From contig NZ_CP114288.1 of NCBI RefSeq assembly GCF_027111335.1, positions 3,472,001-3,536,000 of the forward strand: DNA of 64,000 nucleotides. Reading direction: 5' to 3'. The notes under the pieces were generated by a model. It had not been told where the DNA came from. It did not search any database and saw nothing but the letters and a program-made list of their open reading frames with translations. This DNA comes from Flavobacterium aquiphilum (GTDB lineage: Bacteria; Bacteroidota; Bacteroidia; Flavobacteriales; Flavobacteriaceae). Below are positions 26,174 to 35,212 of the stretch, in pieces. The stretch's first letter is position 1; each line of letters opens with the position of its first letter. Made by a program: the position numbers and the translations under genes.

Positions 26174-28618
26174 ATGAAAAAATCACATTATAGTACATTT
26201 TCGATTATTGCGTTTTTTGTTATGTTTCAAATTTGTCTGGGCAGTTTTGCTCAGACAAAGATGAACATTAATAACGATTGGCTTTATCTTGAAAACCATA
26301 CATCAAATCTAAGCGAGGCTCAAAAAAACTCAAACTGGGTCTCTTTAAACTTACCACACACTTGGAATGCCGAAGATGCCACCGATTTAAGCCCCGGATA
26401 CAGGCGCGATGCAAGTTGGTATCAAAAAAAACTAAATATTCCACAAATTGATAAAAACAGGCGTTACTCTTTATATTTTGAAGGATCAAACATTACGACC
26501 AAAGTATATGTAAACGGTAAAGAAGCCGGTTCGCATATTGGCGGATATATTGGTTTTACAATCGACATTACTAATTTTATCAAAGAAGGAAACAACGACA
26601 TTTTTGTTCGGGTTGATAATAGTTATGATATTGAAATTATTCCGTCTCAAAAAAGCGATTTCTTTATTTACGGAGGAATTACTCGTGATGTTTGGTTAGT
26701 ATCCAAATACAAAAATCATATTGAGGATGTAAAAATTACAACTCCTCATGTTTCGGCTAAAAATGCTTCGGTACAAATTATTTCTTCAATAGTGAATGCT
26801 GAAAATTCAAAAGATTTATCGTTAACCCTAACTTTAAAAAATCCGAAAGGAAAAAAAATAGTCAGCAAAACTATTCCGGTTTCAGATAAAACTTCGACGA
26901 TCACTTTTGAAAATATCAAAAACCCTGAACTTTGGGATACCGAAAATCCGAATCTATATACACTAACGGTTTTGTTATCAGAAAAAAAACAAATCAAAGA
27001 TTCTATTAATGAAAAAATAGGTTTTAGATGGTTTGAGTTTAAAGATCACGGACCATTTTACCTTAACGGAAAACGTCTGCTTATTCGTGGTACACACCGT
27101 CATGAAGAACAAGCAGGAGTTGGTGCTGCAATGAGCAATGCACAGCATCGCGCCGATATGGAATCGATCAAAAAAATGGGGGCAAATTTTGTTCGTTTAG
27201 CTCATTACCCACAAGACCCTGAAATTTATAAAGCTTGTGATGAACTGGGTATATTGGTTTGGGATGAATTGCCTTGGTGTCGTGGAGGCATTGGAGATGA
27301 ACTTTGGCAGACCAATGCTAAAAATATGCTGAACGAGATGATTAATCAGAATTTCAACCATCCGAGCATTATTATTTGGTCACTAGGAAATGAAATCAAC
27401 TGGCTTCCCGATTTTCCTGACGGCGACAATGCCGAAAGAACAAATATCTTTTTAACCGAATTAAATACTATTGCGCACAAACTGGATCCGAGCAGAAAAA
27501 CGGCTATCAGAAAATATTATGAAGGCTCACATATTGTAGATGTCTTCTCCCCTTCTATTTGGTCTGGCTGGTATTCCGGAAGTTATAAAAGCTATCAAAA
27601 AGCAATTGATGTTTATAAAAAAGAATACAAACATTTTATCCACGCTGAATATGGCGGAGACAGTCATGTTGGCCGTCACAGTGAAAACCCCATTACAGGT
27701 GAAAGCCTGATAAAATCGGATGGTTGGGAAGAACCAATTGTCCAAACGAAAATTACCAATATTGCCCAGATTGGGGATTGGAGCGAAAATTACATTGTTG
27801 ATTTGTTTGATTGGCACTTGCATATATCCGAGAATGACCCAACTTTTGTAGGTAACATACAATGGGCATTTAAGGATTTTGCAACGCCGTTACGGCCAGA
27901 AGACGATATTCCGTATATGAATCAAAAAGGATTGGTTGATCGAAACGGAAATCCCAAAGATGCTTATTATGTTTTTAAAAGCTATTGGAGTAATGAACCT
28001 TTTACTTATATAGAATCACATACATGGACAGAACGCCAGGGACCAGAAAACACACCTAGGACAATCAGTGTTTTCAGTAATTGCGAAAAAGTCACTTTGT
28101 ATCATGATGGAAAATCCCTCGGAGAAAAACAACGAAATCTATCCCTATATCCTGCAAATGGTTTAACTTGGGATGTAAATTTTAAAAAGGGAGATAATAT
28201 TTTAATTTCCATAGGCAAAAACAAAGATGGAAAAACGGTTTCTGACACACTAAAAGTCAATTATCGATTTGTAAAAAATGATGCCGCTGTGTCGTTGCAA
28301 TTATCTTCGGAAAAATTAAAAAATGGTAATTATCTGGTAACAGCAATTGCAATTGACAATAATAACTTACGCTGTTTGGATTATGAACAAAGTGTTTATT
28401 TTCAATGCTTAAAAGGCGGTAAAACCTTAAAAAATCAAGGAACACCAACCGGAAGCGAATCCATCAAAATGGCAAACGGAAAAGCTTCTATTGAAGTTAT
28501 TCCAGATGGATCAAACAATCCGATTGAGATGACGGCACTGAACCAAAGTTTTAAAGGGGAATATTTAAAAATACCGGTAACCGATAATCTCACAAAGTCA
28601 ATTTCGCAAAAAAATTAA
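26174..28618 (+). CDS. GH2-family beta-galactosidase-like enzyme
   Basis: An 814-residue secreted protein (signal peptide ending GSFAQ). The N-terminal jelly-roll sugar-binding domain (LPHTWNAEDA, YYxG-type strands, GGYIGFTIDIT) covers about residues 25-175, an immunoglobulin-like domain about 180-290, and the TIM barrel about 295-600. The acid/base is Glu407 in IWSLGNEINW and the nucleophile Glu492 in HAEYGGDSH. C-terminal Ig-like domains including NCEKVTLYHDGKSLGE follow. Family GH2 includes beta-galactosidases, beta-glucuronidases and beta-mannosidases; the barrel lacks the N-x-K uronate motif that is present in the next gene, so a neutral sugar is more likely. It starts 3 bp after GH88. 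Confidence 0.9.
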   Translation: MKKSHYSTFSIIAFFVMFQICLGSFAQTKMNINNDWLYLENHTSNLSEAQKNSNWVSLNLPHTWNAEDATDLSPGYRRDASWYQKKLNIPQIDKNRRYSLYFEGSNITTKVYVNGKEAGSHIGGYIGFTIDITNFIKEGNNDIFVRVDNSYDIEIIPSQKSDFFIYGGITRDVWLVSKYKNHIEDVKITTPHVSAKNASVQIISSIVNAENSKDLSLTLTLKNPKGKKIVSKTIPVSDKTSTITFENIKNPELWDTENPNLYTLTVLLSEKKQIKDSINEKIGFRWFEFKDHGPFYLNGKRLLIRGTHRHEEQAGVGAAMSNAQHRADMESIKKMGANFVRLAHYPQDPEIYKACDELGILVWDELPWCRGGIGDELWQTNAKNMLNEMINQNFNHPSIIIWSLGNEINWLPDFPDGDNAERTNIFLTELNTIAHKLDPSRKTAIRKYYEGSHIVDVFSPSIWSGWYSGSYKSYQKAIDVYKKEYKHFIHAEYGGDSHVGRHSENPITGESLIKSDGWEEPIVQTKITNIAQIGDWSENYIVDLFDWHLHISENDPTFVGNIQWAFKDFATPLRPEDDIPYMNQKGLVDRNGNPKDAYYVFKSYWSNEPFTYIESHTWTERQGPENTPRTISVFSNCEKVTLYHDGKSLGEKQRNLSLYPANGLTWDVNFKKGDNILISIGKNKDGKTVSDTLKVNYRFVKNDAAVSLQLSSEKLKNGNYLVTAIAIDNNNLRCLDYEQSVYFQCLKGGKTLKNQGTPTGSESIKMANGKASIEVIPDGSNNPIEMTALNQSFKGEYLKIPVTDNLTKSISQKN

Positions 28619-28672
28619 GTTTTAATAAATGCCTAAATTATAGCAAAGACAACAAAACACAAATTATAAAAA

Positions 28673-30472
28673 ATGAAAAAACTATTAACCGCACTACTCC
28701 TAACATCTTCTGTTTTTGGATTTGCTCAAAATCTAATCTCAAATGTTCCAAATAGAAATACTACTTCTTTAAACGGTGTTTGGAATTATATCGTCGATCC
28801 TTATCAAACTGGGTTTTACAGCTTTCATCTAGATCAATATGACAAACAGGAAAAAGCACCAAAATCGGCATTCTACAGTAATTATCATGCTGTAAACAAG
28901 CAAGAATTGGTTGAATATGATTTTGACAAATCGCCAACAATCAATATTCCAAGCGATTGGAATTCACAAGTTCCTGAACTTAAATATTACGAAGGAAATG
29001 TTTGGTTCAAAAAATCTTTCGATTATAATTTGGCCGCTAAAAAACGTCTTTTTATCTATTTGGGCGCCATCAATTACAAAGCGGATGTTTATTTAAACGG
29101 AAAAAAACTGGGAACACATGAAGGCGGATTTACACCATTTAATTATGAAATAACTTCAGTTGTAAAACCAAAAGACAATTATTTGGTCATCAAAGTGGAT
29201 AATACCCGTCACAAAGAAGATGTACCTACTGTAAATACTGACTGGTGGAATTATGGCGGAATCACCCGTGATGTGACTTTAATTGAAGAAGATGCTTCTT
29301 TTGTGGAAGATTATAATATTCAGCTTAAAAAAGGTAACAAAGATTTAATTTCAGGTTTTATCAAAGTCAATAATCCAGATGCTTTACAGAATGTGGTAAC
29401 AATTTCTATCCCTGAATTAAAAATCAATTACAAAGGAAAAATTAGCGCCGACGGAATTTTAAATTTTGAAATTCCTGTCAAAAAAGTCTCTTATTGGTCA
29501 CCGGAAAATCCAAAATTGTATGACGTAACTATTGATTATAATGGACAGAAACTTAAAGATAACATTGGTTTCAGAACGATTGAAACACAAGAAGACAAAA
29601 TTTTATTAAACGGAAAACCAATCTTTTTGCGTGGTATTTCGATTCACGAAGAAAATGCTAAAGGTGGTAGAGCCAACACTGAAGAAGATGCTTTGCGCTT
29701 GTTAAACTGGGCAAAAGAGTTGGGTTGTAACTATGTTCGTCTGGCGCATTACCCACATAATGAAAACATCATCAGAGAAGCTGATAAAATGGGTTTAATG
29801 GTTTGGGAAGAAATTCCGGTTTACTGGACAGTGGAATTCACCAATCAAAAAACCTATCAAAATGCGCAAGATCAATTGACTGCCGCGATAACAAGAGACA
29901 AAAACAGAGCTTGTATCATTATTTGGTCTATCGCAAATGAAACTCCAGTTTCTGATGCCCGAAATACATTCATCAAGAATTTAGCCGCTTACACAAAGTC
30001 TCTTGATAATACAAGATTAATCAGTGCGGCTTTATTGACACATAATGGAATGATTGATGACGAAATTGGCAAATCTCTTGATATTATTGCTTTCAATCAA
30101 TATTTAGGCTGGTACGGAGGAAACTTGGAAGATGCCGAAAAAATGTCTTGGAAAACGCCATACAACAAACCCGTAATTGTTTCTGAATTTGGAGGTGGTG
30201 CAAAAGCAGGTTTTCATGGAGAAAAAAACGAACGCTGGACTGAAGAATATCAGGAATATTTATACATTCAGAATTTAAAAATGATTGAAAAAATCCCTCA
30301 CCTAAGCGGATTAAGTCCTTGGATTCTGGTTGATTTCAGGTCGCCAAAAAGATTACTTCCTGGCATTCAGGACGGATACAACCGAAAAGGACTTATATCA
30401 AATGATGGTCAAAAAAAGAAAGCTTTTTACATTATGCAGGATTGGTATGCAAAGAAGAAAAAAGAACAATAA
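28673..30472 (+). CDS. GH2-family beta-glucuronidase-like enzyme
   Basis: A 599-residue secreted protein (signal peptide ending FGFAQ), a compact GH2 of three domains. Catalytic residues are Glu423 (IWSIANETPVS) and Glu505 (IVSEFGGGAKAG). Near the C-terminus YNRKGLISNDG carries Asn570-x-Lys572, matching the N-x-K pair that beta-glucuronidases use to hold the substrate carboxylate; the following KKKAFYIMQDWY is also glucuronidase-like. It therefore probably removes glucuronic (or galacturonic) acid from glycan ends. Co-location with GH88, another GH2 and the BNR_4 protein suits a glycan with uronic acid side-chain termini such as arabinogalactan protein. Assignment to uronic acid is strong; the exact sugar is inferred. 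Confidence 0.85.
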   Translation: MKKLLTALLLTSSVFGFAQNLISNVPNRNTTSLNGVWNYIVDPYQTGFYSFHLDQYDKQEKAPKSAFYSNYHAVNKQELVEYDFDKSPTINIPSDWNSQVPELKYYEGNVWFKKSFDYNLAAKKRLFIYLGAINYKADVYLNGKKLGTHEGGFTPFNYEITSVVKPKDNYLVIKVDNTRHKEDVPTVNTDWWNYGGITRDVTLIEEDASFVEDYNIQLKKGNKDLISGFIKVNNPDALQNVVTISIPELKINYKGKISADGILNFEIPVKKVSYWSPENPKLYDVTIDYNGQKLKDNIGFRTIETQEDKILLNGKPIFLRGISIHEENAKGGRANTEEDALRLLNWAKELGCNYVRLAHYPHNENIIREADKMGLMVWEEIPVYWTVEFTNQKTYQNAQDQLTAAITRDKNRACIIIWSIANETPVSDARNTFIKNLAAYTKSLDNTRLISAALLTHNGMIDDEIGKSLDIIAFNQYLGWYGGNLEDAEKMSWKTPYNKPVIVSEFGGGAKAGFHGEKNERWTEEYQEYLYIQNLKMIEKIPHLSGLSPWILVDFRSPKRLLPGIQDGYNRKGLISNDGQKKKAFYIMQDWYAKKKKEQ

Positions 30473-30504
30473 TTGTATCTCAAGTATATGAACTAAATAA
30501 ATTA

Positions 30505-30532
30505 AAAAATGGGGTTTGTCGACCCCATTTTT
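30505..30532. terminator. bidirectional terminator between convergent genes
   Basis: AAAAATGGGGT and ACCCCATTTTT form an 11-bp stem around a 6-nt loop, T-rich on both exits. It serves the GH2 operon on the plus strand and the BNR_4 gene on the minus strand. Confidence 0.85.
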
Positions 30533-30561
30533 CTTTATTTAAAAACTCAAGCTTATCAAGT

Positions 30562-31848
30562 TTATTTAAAATTATTTACACTTACAATTTTCACCATTTG
30601 AGCTGGTTTGTTTTCGGATTTTTCTCCATCACCTTGCCCCGTTTGTTGCACAAATAAATCGAGTTTTCCTTTACTTTGCCATAATTCTGTATCATAAGAT
30701 GGTTCCCATAAACCTACATCAACATTGCTTACGTCTGTAATATTCCAAATCCCATTCCCTTTTATTTTTTTAGTTGCTATAGAGATTTTATTTCCGCGTT
30801 CTTCATCCCTAAAAATGACACTAATTCTTTCATCATTGGCTACAATTTGTGGTCGGGAAATCGGAATACGTTTGGTTCCCACTCCACTTAAAGAAAAAGG
30901 AGTCTTCCTATCGGAAACTTGTTGAACATCCCATTTTTTTCCATTGAAATAAATAAGATGATATTGCGGAATGGTAGAATTCTGTTCTCTCCAATACGTA
31001 GCTATATAAGGATTCCCTTTTGCATCTGTCGTCATAGATGTTGAATTAATCAATTCACTTTTTTGAGGAATCGTGATAATTGGTTTTACGCTATTCAAAT
31101 TCATTGGAATCACAAGAGTTTGCTTCTCTGATGAAATCCATGTTTTTCCTCCATCTAATGACTTTGCATAATTCATATCATGATTGGTTGCCACATCACT
31201 TGACTCTCTCCAAACCCAACTTAAATGAAAAACTCCTTGCTTATCGATGCAAGCTTGCCAGTAAGCATTTCGTTCGCCTTGCCCATCAATCAAATTATTA
31301 TGGATACGCTCCCATTTTTTTGTTTTGATGTGGTATCTGTTTAAAACTAAATTTCCTTGTCCCGATGCACCTTCTCTATACAAAAAAAGTAAATCACCAC
31401 TCTTTAACTTGTAAAATTCTGGATAGGTAACTTTGGTTTCGTTTTGTCCAGTCATTGGTTGTTCCTCACCTAAATCCAAGGAGTTTGGAGCAATACTCTT
31501 AGCATATCGCAATTTATTTCCATGATGGTCCCAAGAAATATGTAAAAACCCGTCACCATCAACAATAATACTAATTGAATTATGGGCATCTTTATAATTT
31601 CCTTTGTAGGCTGTTTTTTTGATGTTCCAGTTATTAGAACCCAACGTTCTTTTGGCAAGGATCACATTGCCAATAGAATCGTAATACGAAGTATACTGTG
31701 TGTTTTTAAAAGTCACCACCGAGTTTTTCCTAAAAACAACAGTATTAACACTATTACCCGCCCAACCTAAACCTACATTTGAAGCTTCTTGGGCATTTCC
31801 AAAAGTTGAAATTAGTACCAACAAAAAAAACAGTTTTATAGACTTCAT
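30562..31848 (-). CDS. BNR_4-family beta-propeller, probable uronate-rhamnoside-acting enzyme
   Basis: A 428-residue secreted protein (signal peptide ending TFGNAQ) with the seven-bladed BNR_4 propeller: KDAHNSISIIVDGDGFLHIS, WDHHGNKLRYAKS, WERIHNNLIDG, LSWVWRESSDVATNHDMNYA and YAKSLDGGKTW. The fold is shared by ulvan lyases PL24/PL25, PL27 and GH145, all of which act at rhamnose-uronic acid linkages. The histidine-rich WDHHGN motif near residues 106-111 is a candidate for the active centre. In this setting, removing L-Rha caps linked to GlcA before the GH2 glucuronidase is an attractive reading, but the family cannot be fixed by eye. It follows the receptor-like gene at 31906 on the same strand by 57 bp, so co-transcription is possible. 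Confidence 0.75.
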   Translation of the reverse strand: MKSIKLFFLLVLISTFGNAQEASNVGLGWAGNSVNTVVFRKNSVVTFKNTQYTSYYDSIGNVILAKRTLGSNNWNIKKTAYKGNYKDAHNSISIIVDGDGFLHISWDHHGNKLRYAKSIAPNSLDLGEEQPMTGQNETKVTYPEFYKLKSGDLLFLYREGASGQGNLVLNRYHIKTKKWERIHNNLIDGQGERNAYWQACIDKQGVFHLSWVWRESSDVATNHDMNYAKSLDGGKTWISSEKQTLVIPMNLNSVKPIITIPQKSELINSTSMTTDAKGNPYIATYWREQNSTIPQYHLIYFNGKKWDVQQVSDRKTPFSLSGVGTKRIPISRPQIVANDERISVIFRDEERGNKISIATKKIKGNGIWNITDVSNVDVGLWEPSYDTELWQSKGKLDLFVQQTGQGDGEKSENKPAQMVKIVSVNNFK

Positions 31849-31895
31849 TGCTTTTTGATTTTTTTAATTCTGGATCATTATAAAATACGTTGACA

Positions 31896-31903
31896 CAAAA
31901 ATA
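31896..31903 (-). promoter_or_regulatory. candidate -7 box upstream of the BNR_4 gene
   Basis: On the minus strand TATTTTTG matches TAnnTTTG, 47 bp before the start codon. No TTG lies at the usual distance, so it could equally be chance in A/T-rich DNA. Confidence 0.3.
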
Positions 31904-31905
31904 GC

Positions 31906-34698
31906 TTATTTTTTCACTTCCGGTTTAGTTTCCTTTTTCTCTTGCTCTTCTTTTATTTCCAATTTCTTTCCAAACTTTTTAAATTTATACGTAAGCGAAA
32001 GCATTCCATAACGTTTCAAAACAGTGTTTTCCGAATCCACTATCGATGTTGCAGATATAGTTCGTTTGGCGCTTTGGTTTTGATCCAAAATATCATAAAC
32101 TTTTACTTTAAATATCCAATTGTCATCTTTTGATTTATAAGATAAACTCGTATTCCACAAATAAAAATCTTTTTTAAATCCTCCTGAAATATTCGAATTA
32201 TAATTATAACTAAAATCATTCCCAAAAACCCATTGTTTATAAAAATAATTGGTTGCTTCTATCTTGAAATTATGTTCTCTGTTTGAAGTTTCATCAATAC
32301 TGTAGTTGTCATAATTGGTTTTACTAAATGTAAAATTATAGGATGGACGCAACGTAAAAAATGTTCCATAATCATACGAGAAAGATACTCCTGGATTTAG
32401 GCTTTTTATCTCAGCCGAATACAATTTCGTATTGGTGTATCCTTTTGCTAGTTCATATCCGCCGTAAAATTTCAATGAATATTTAAAAGTATTCAACTCT
32501 TTTTTATAGGTTTTGTCCCAATTGGCTCCTCCATTGAAATTGTAAGTTCCTGAAATATTGGCATAAGTTGTAGTTTGTTTTCCATTCTCATCATAAAATG
32601 AAGTAGTGACAATACCGCTATCTCTGTAATTAGCATTTGCATAAATATTAAGTCCCGTATTACGAGCTGTATCAAAATTTGAAAAACCCAAATTGCCATA
32701 GTGACTTTTTCCTGGATTCAAATTACTATTCCCTACAACCGTATTCAATGGGTTAGAAAGATCGATTACTGGCAATAGTTGTTGAGCTGAAGGCAAATTA
32801 ATTTGACGATAATAATATGAATAAAAACTTTTTGATTTTGATAATTTGTAATTCATATAGAAACTTCCGTTGGGAAGCACATAATTTTTTTCCAAATCAG
32901 TATTGATACCTAAATAATTAGAATGATTGTTTGTAGTCGCTGAATATGTTCCAATACTCGCTCTCATTGTAAGATTTTTTTTCCTAACCATAAATGCAGC
33001 ACTAGGTTCTAATGTGGTAGTTCTAGAATTATAATATTTTGACAGTAGTTCATTTCTATCTGAATATCCTGCTGCTGTGTTATCAAAGTCGAAAGTATTA
33101 TCGTCTTGTATCGATTTTTCCGAATTTGTGTATACACTTACTGAAACAGACAAAGAATCAGTTATAGGTTCCGAATATTGAGCAAATAAACCGTATCTAT
33201 CATATGAATTTTTAGATAATACATTTTGATTTCGAATATCATCCGGCGTTGCGTCCTGATAAAATTTAGTAATCGAATTATTAAACGAATCGGAGTGTTT
33301 TTTTGAATTGGAATTAGATAAGGAAGCATTAAAGAAGCGTCCTTTTTTATTCAGTGTTCTACTAAAATATAACCAGTTATCAATTCTATCAGAATCGCTC
33401 TTGCTATTATTCTTGGTACTGCTTTCATTCATTAATTGATTGTTATCGTCTCGAGAAGAGGAATGCGAGGTATAATCACCCATTATTGACGATGTTGACA
33501 TTTTTGGGCTCATTATAATTCTGGTCTTGTCATTGATTTTATAATCAAATTCAAAATTAGCATCATGTCCTTCATTTAATTGATTGCTTGCAGATTCTGA
33601 TTCGGTAAAGATATTTCCACTTGGTAAAAAATCCGCCCTTGAAGTTTTGTTGCGGTTTTCATTGTCCAAATTTCTATAATTGTATGCCATGTGTGAATTG
33701 AAATCCTTTACAAATTCGTCGTCATAATTTAATCCGACAGTACTCGAACGAGTTATCCCGGCTGAATTACCCGAATTAGAATTATTACCTCCCATAAATC
33801 GAACACTGCTATTATTCCTTCCTCCTCCCATATTGTCAAAAACATCGTCCATGGAAAATCCTGTAGCATTGATATTGTTGGACGAAGCAATAGCAGTAAT
33901 ACGGCGTTTGTTTTTGAAATAACTGGCTATTCCACTCGTTTCATAGCGATTATCGGTGCCGTAACCTGCCATAAATTTCCCGAAAAAACCTTTGTTTTTA
34001 TCTTCCTGTAAAACCAGATTTATGGTTGTAGTATTTGAGCTTGACTCTTGTTTGGTCATTTCTTCTTCTTTTGTTTTGGTATTAGAGACCTGCACTTTTT
34101 TAATCATGTCAGCCGTTAAATTCTGAAGTGCAATCTTTCCATCTTCACTAAAAAAAGGCTTACCATTAACCAAGATTTTGTCAACCGCTTTTCCATTGAT
34201 AGTTATATTCTTGTTCTCATCTATTGAGGCTCCAGGCAAGCGTCTAATCAAAGCTTCCACATTCGCGTCTGGGCGCACTTTGAAAGAAGCAGCATTAAAT
34301 TCTAAAGTATCTTTTTTAATTTTGACGGGAGGAGCTTCATTTTTCACTACAACTTCAGAAAGTACTATTCCTTTTTTCAAAATCGATATAACTCCAAAAT
34401 CCTTATTCTCGGTACAGGAATTCTCCTTGATGGTATGATTTCCGTAACCTGTTGCCGAAATTTTCATAAAAAAGGGAACAGTAATTTTTTTAGTATCGAT
34501 CTTAAAATTTCCATTCTTATCCGAAACAGTATAATCAATTACAGTAGAATCTTTGACGCTGGTAATGTAAACAGTTGCTTCTTCTATTGGGGCTGATGTC
34601 TCTTTATCCAAAAGCTTTCCTTTTAAGGTTACTTTGGTTTGGGCATCGGCAAAAAAACAAATAAAGCAAGTAATGATCTGAAAGTAAATTTTATTCAT
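31906..34698 (-). CDS. outer-membrane beta-barrel receptor-like protein (OMP_b-brl_3 type)
   Basis: A 930-residue protein with a signal peptide (ending FFADAQ), a carboxypeptidase-regulatory-like domain (TLKGKLLDKETSAPIEEATV), a plug-like region (LEFNAASFKVRPDANVEAL, GKAVDKILVNGKPFF) and a long barrel rich in Asn, Ser and Tyr. This is the TonB-receptor-related OMP_b-brl_3 architecture common in Bacteroidota, distinct from SusC: there is no SusD partner, and the VVVGYG box is replaced by LSEVVVKNEAPPVKIKKDTL. A Gly/Asn-rich insert (DNMGGGRNNSSVRFMGGNN) lies near residue 290. The C-terminus ends in a charged KEEQEKKETKPEVKK tail beyond the last strand, unusual for a barrel. Substrate unknown. 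Confidence 0.8.
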   Translation of the reverse strand: MNKIYFQIITCFICFFADAQTKVTLKGKLLDKETSAPIEEATVYITSVKDSTVIDYTVSDKNGNFKIDTKKITVPFFMKISATGYGNHTIKENSCTENKDFGVISILKKGIVLSEVVVKNEAPPVKIKKDTLEFNAASFKVRPDANVEALIRRLPGASIDENKNITINGKAVDKILVNGKPFFSEDGKIALQNLTADMIKKVQVSNTKTKEEEMTKQESSSNTTTINLVLQEDKNKGFFGKFMAGYGTDNRYETSGIASYFKNKRRITAIASSNNINATGFSMDDVFDNMGGGRNNSSVRFMGGNNSNSGNSAGITRSSTVGLNYDDEFVKDFNSHMAYNYRNLDNENRNKTSRADFLPSGNIFTESESASNQLNEGHDANFEFDYKINDKTRIIMSPKMSTSSIMGDYTSHSSSRDDNNQLMNESSTKNNSKSDSDRIDNWLYFSRTLNKKGRFFNASLSNSNSKKHSDSFNNSITKFYQDATPDDIRNQNVLSKNSYDRYGLFAQYSEPITDSLSVSVSVYTNSEKSIQDDNTFDFDNTAAGYSDRNELLSKYYNSRTTTLEPSAAFMVRKKNLTMRASIGTYSATTNNHSNYLGINTDLEKNYVLPNGSFYMNYKLSKSKSFYSYYYRQINLPSAQQLLPVIDLSNPLNTVVGNSNLNPGKSHYGNLGFSNFDTARNTGLNIYANANYRDSGIVTTSFYDENGKQTTTYANISGTYNFNGGANWDKTYKKELNTFKYSLKFYGGYELAKGYTNTKLYSAEIKSLNPGVSFSYDYGTFFTLRPSYNFTFSKTNYDNYSIDETSNREHNFKIEATNYFYKQWVFGNDFSYNYNSNISGGFKKDFYLWNTSLSYKSKDDNWIFKVKVYDILDQNQSAKRTISATSIVDSENTVLKRYGMLSLTYKFKKFGKKLEIKEEQEKKETKPEVKK

Positions 34699-34786
34699 AC
34701 GGTAATAATTTAATTTTTTAAAAAATTGATTTAACTGCTATGACTGATGCTTATATTGTTTTTTTGTAAGTTTTTTTAAGCATTTC

Positions 34787-34794
34787 CAAACCTA
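34787..34794 (-). promoter_or_regulatory. candidate -7 box for the receptor-like gene
   Basis: TAGGTTTG on the minus strand matches TAnnTTTG, 88 bp before the start codon. No clear -33 TTG accompanies it. Confidence 0.35.
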
Positions 34795-35090
34795 GTAATT
34801 AATACTTTAAAAAAAATTTAATTAAACGTTAAAAAAAACGAAATAAAATTAATTTTATAACAACTATTTAAATTTCTAAAATTATAACAGTATCAAAATT
34901 TATAAGGAGTTCTGAGAATGATTTTAATGTAGAAATGAATGCCGAAGAGTAAATTACCCATTGGGTGAAATTATTCGATTTGTTCGCATACATTGCATTA
35001 ACTAAACCACTCTACAATAAAAGTTCGGAGATCTGTTTTACGAGAAGCTGAAAGTCAGCAAGGTTCGATTCCGAAAATTTTATGAAATTG

Positions 35091-35137
35091 CCACAGATTC
35101 ACAGATTAAAATGATCTTAAAATCTGTGAATCTGTGG
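35091..35137. repeat. perfect 17-bp palindromic intergenic repeat
   Basis: CCACAGATTCACAGATT (35091-35107) and its exact complement (35121-35137) flank a 13-bp loop. Each arm itself contains a tandem CACAGATT-type octamer. It lies between the ends of the MprF-like gene and the leader of the receptor gene. The form resembles short mobile palindromes (REP-like) dispersed in Flavobacterium genomes; it could also terminate the MprF-like transcript, though no long T-run follows. Confidence 0.7.
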
Positions 35138-35212
35138 TAAATGAATATTTTTTAGAAGCTAAAAGCGAATGTACTAAAGTGCATAGTTTTAAACTTTATT
35201 TGAAACTAATAA

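Larger units (their letters stand above)
34699..35212. other. 514-bp intergenic region with palindromic repeat
   Basis: The first 100 bp is the leader of the receptor-like gene, including TAGGTTTG (minus strand, 34787-34794), an exact TAnnTTTG match. Between about 34930 and 35060 several frames give short coding-like stretches (for example THWVKLFDLFAYIAL on the plus strand near 34957) interrupted by stops, perhaps a decayed gene I cannot name. At 35091-35137 lies a perfect palindromic repeat, listed separately. Confidence 0.45.

Noticed and set aside
35050..35090. tRNA-like GGTTCGATTCC string
   Set aside because: The flanks do not pair as a T-stem beyond two bases, and no acceptor, anticodon or D-arm can be built.
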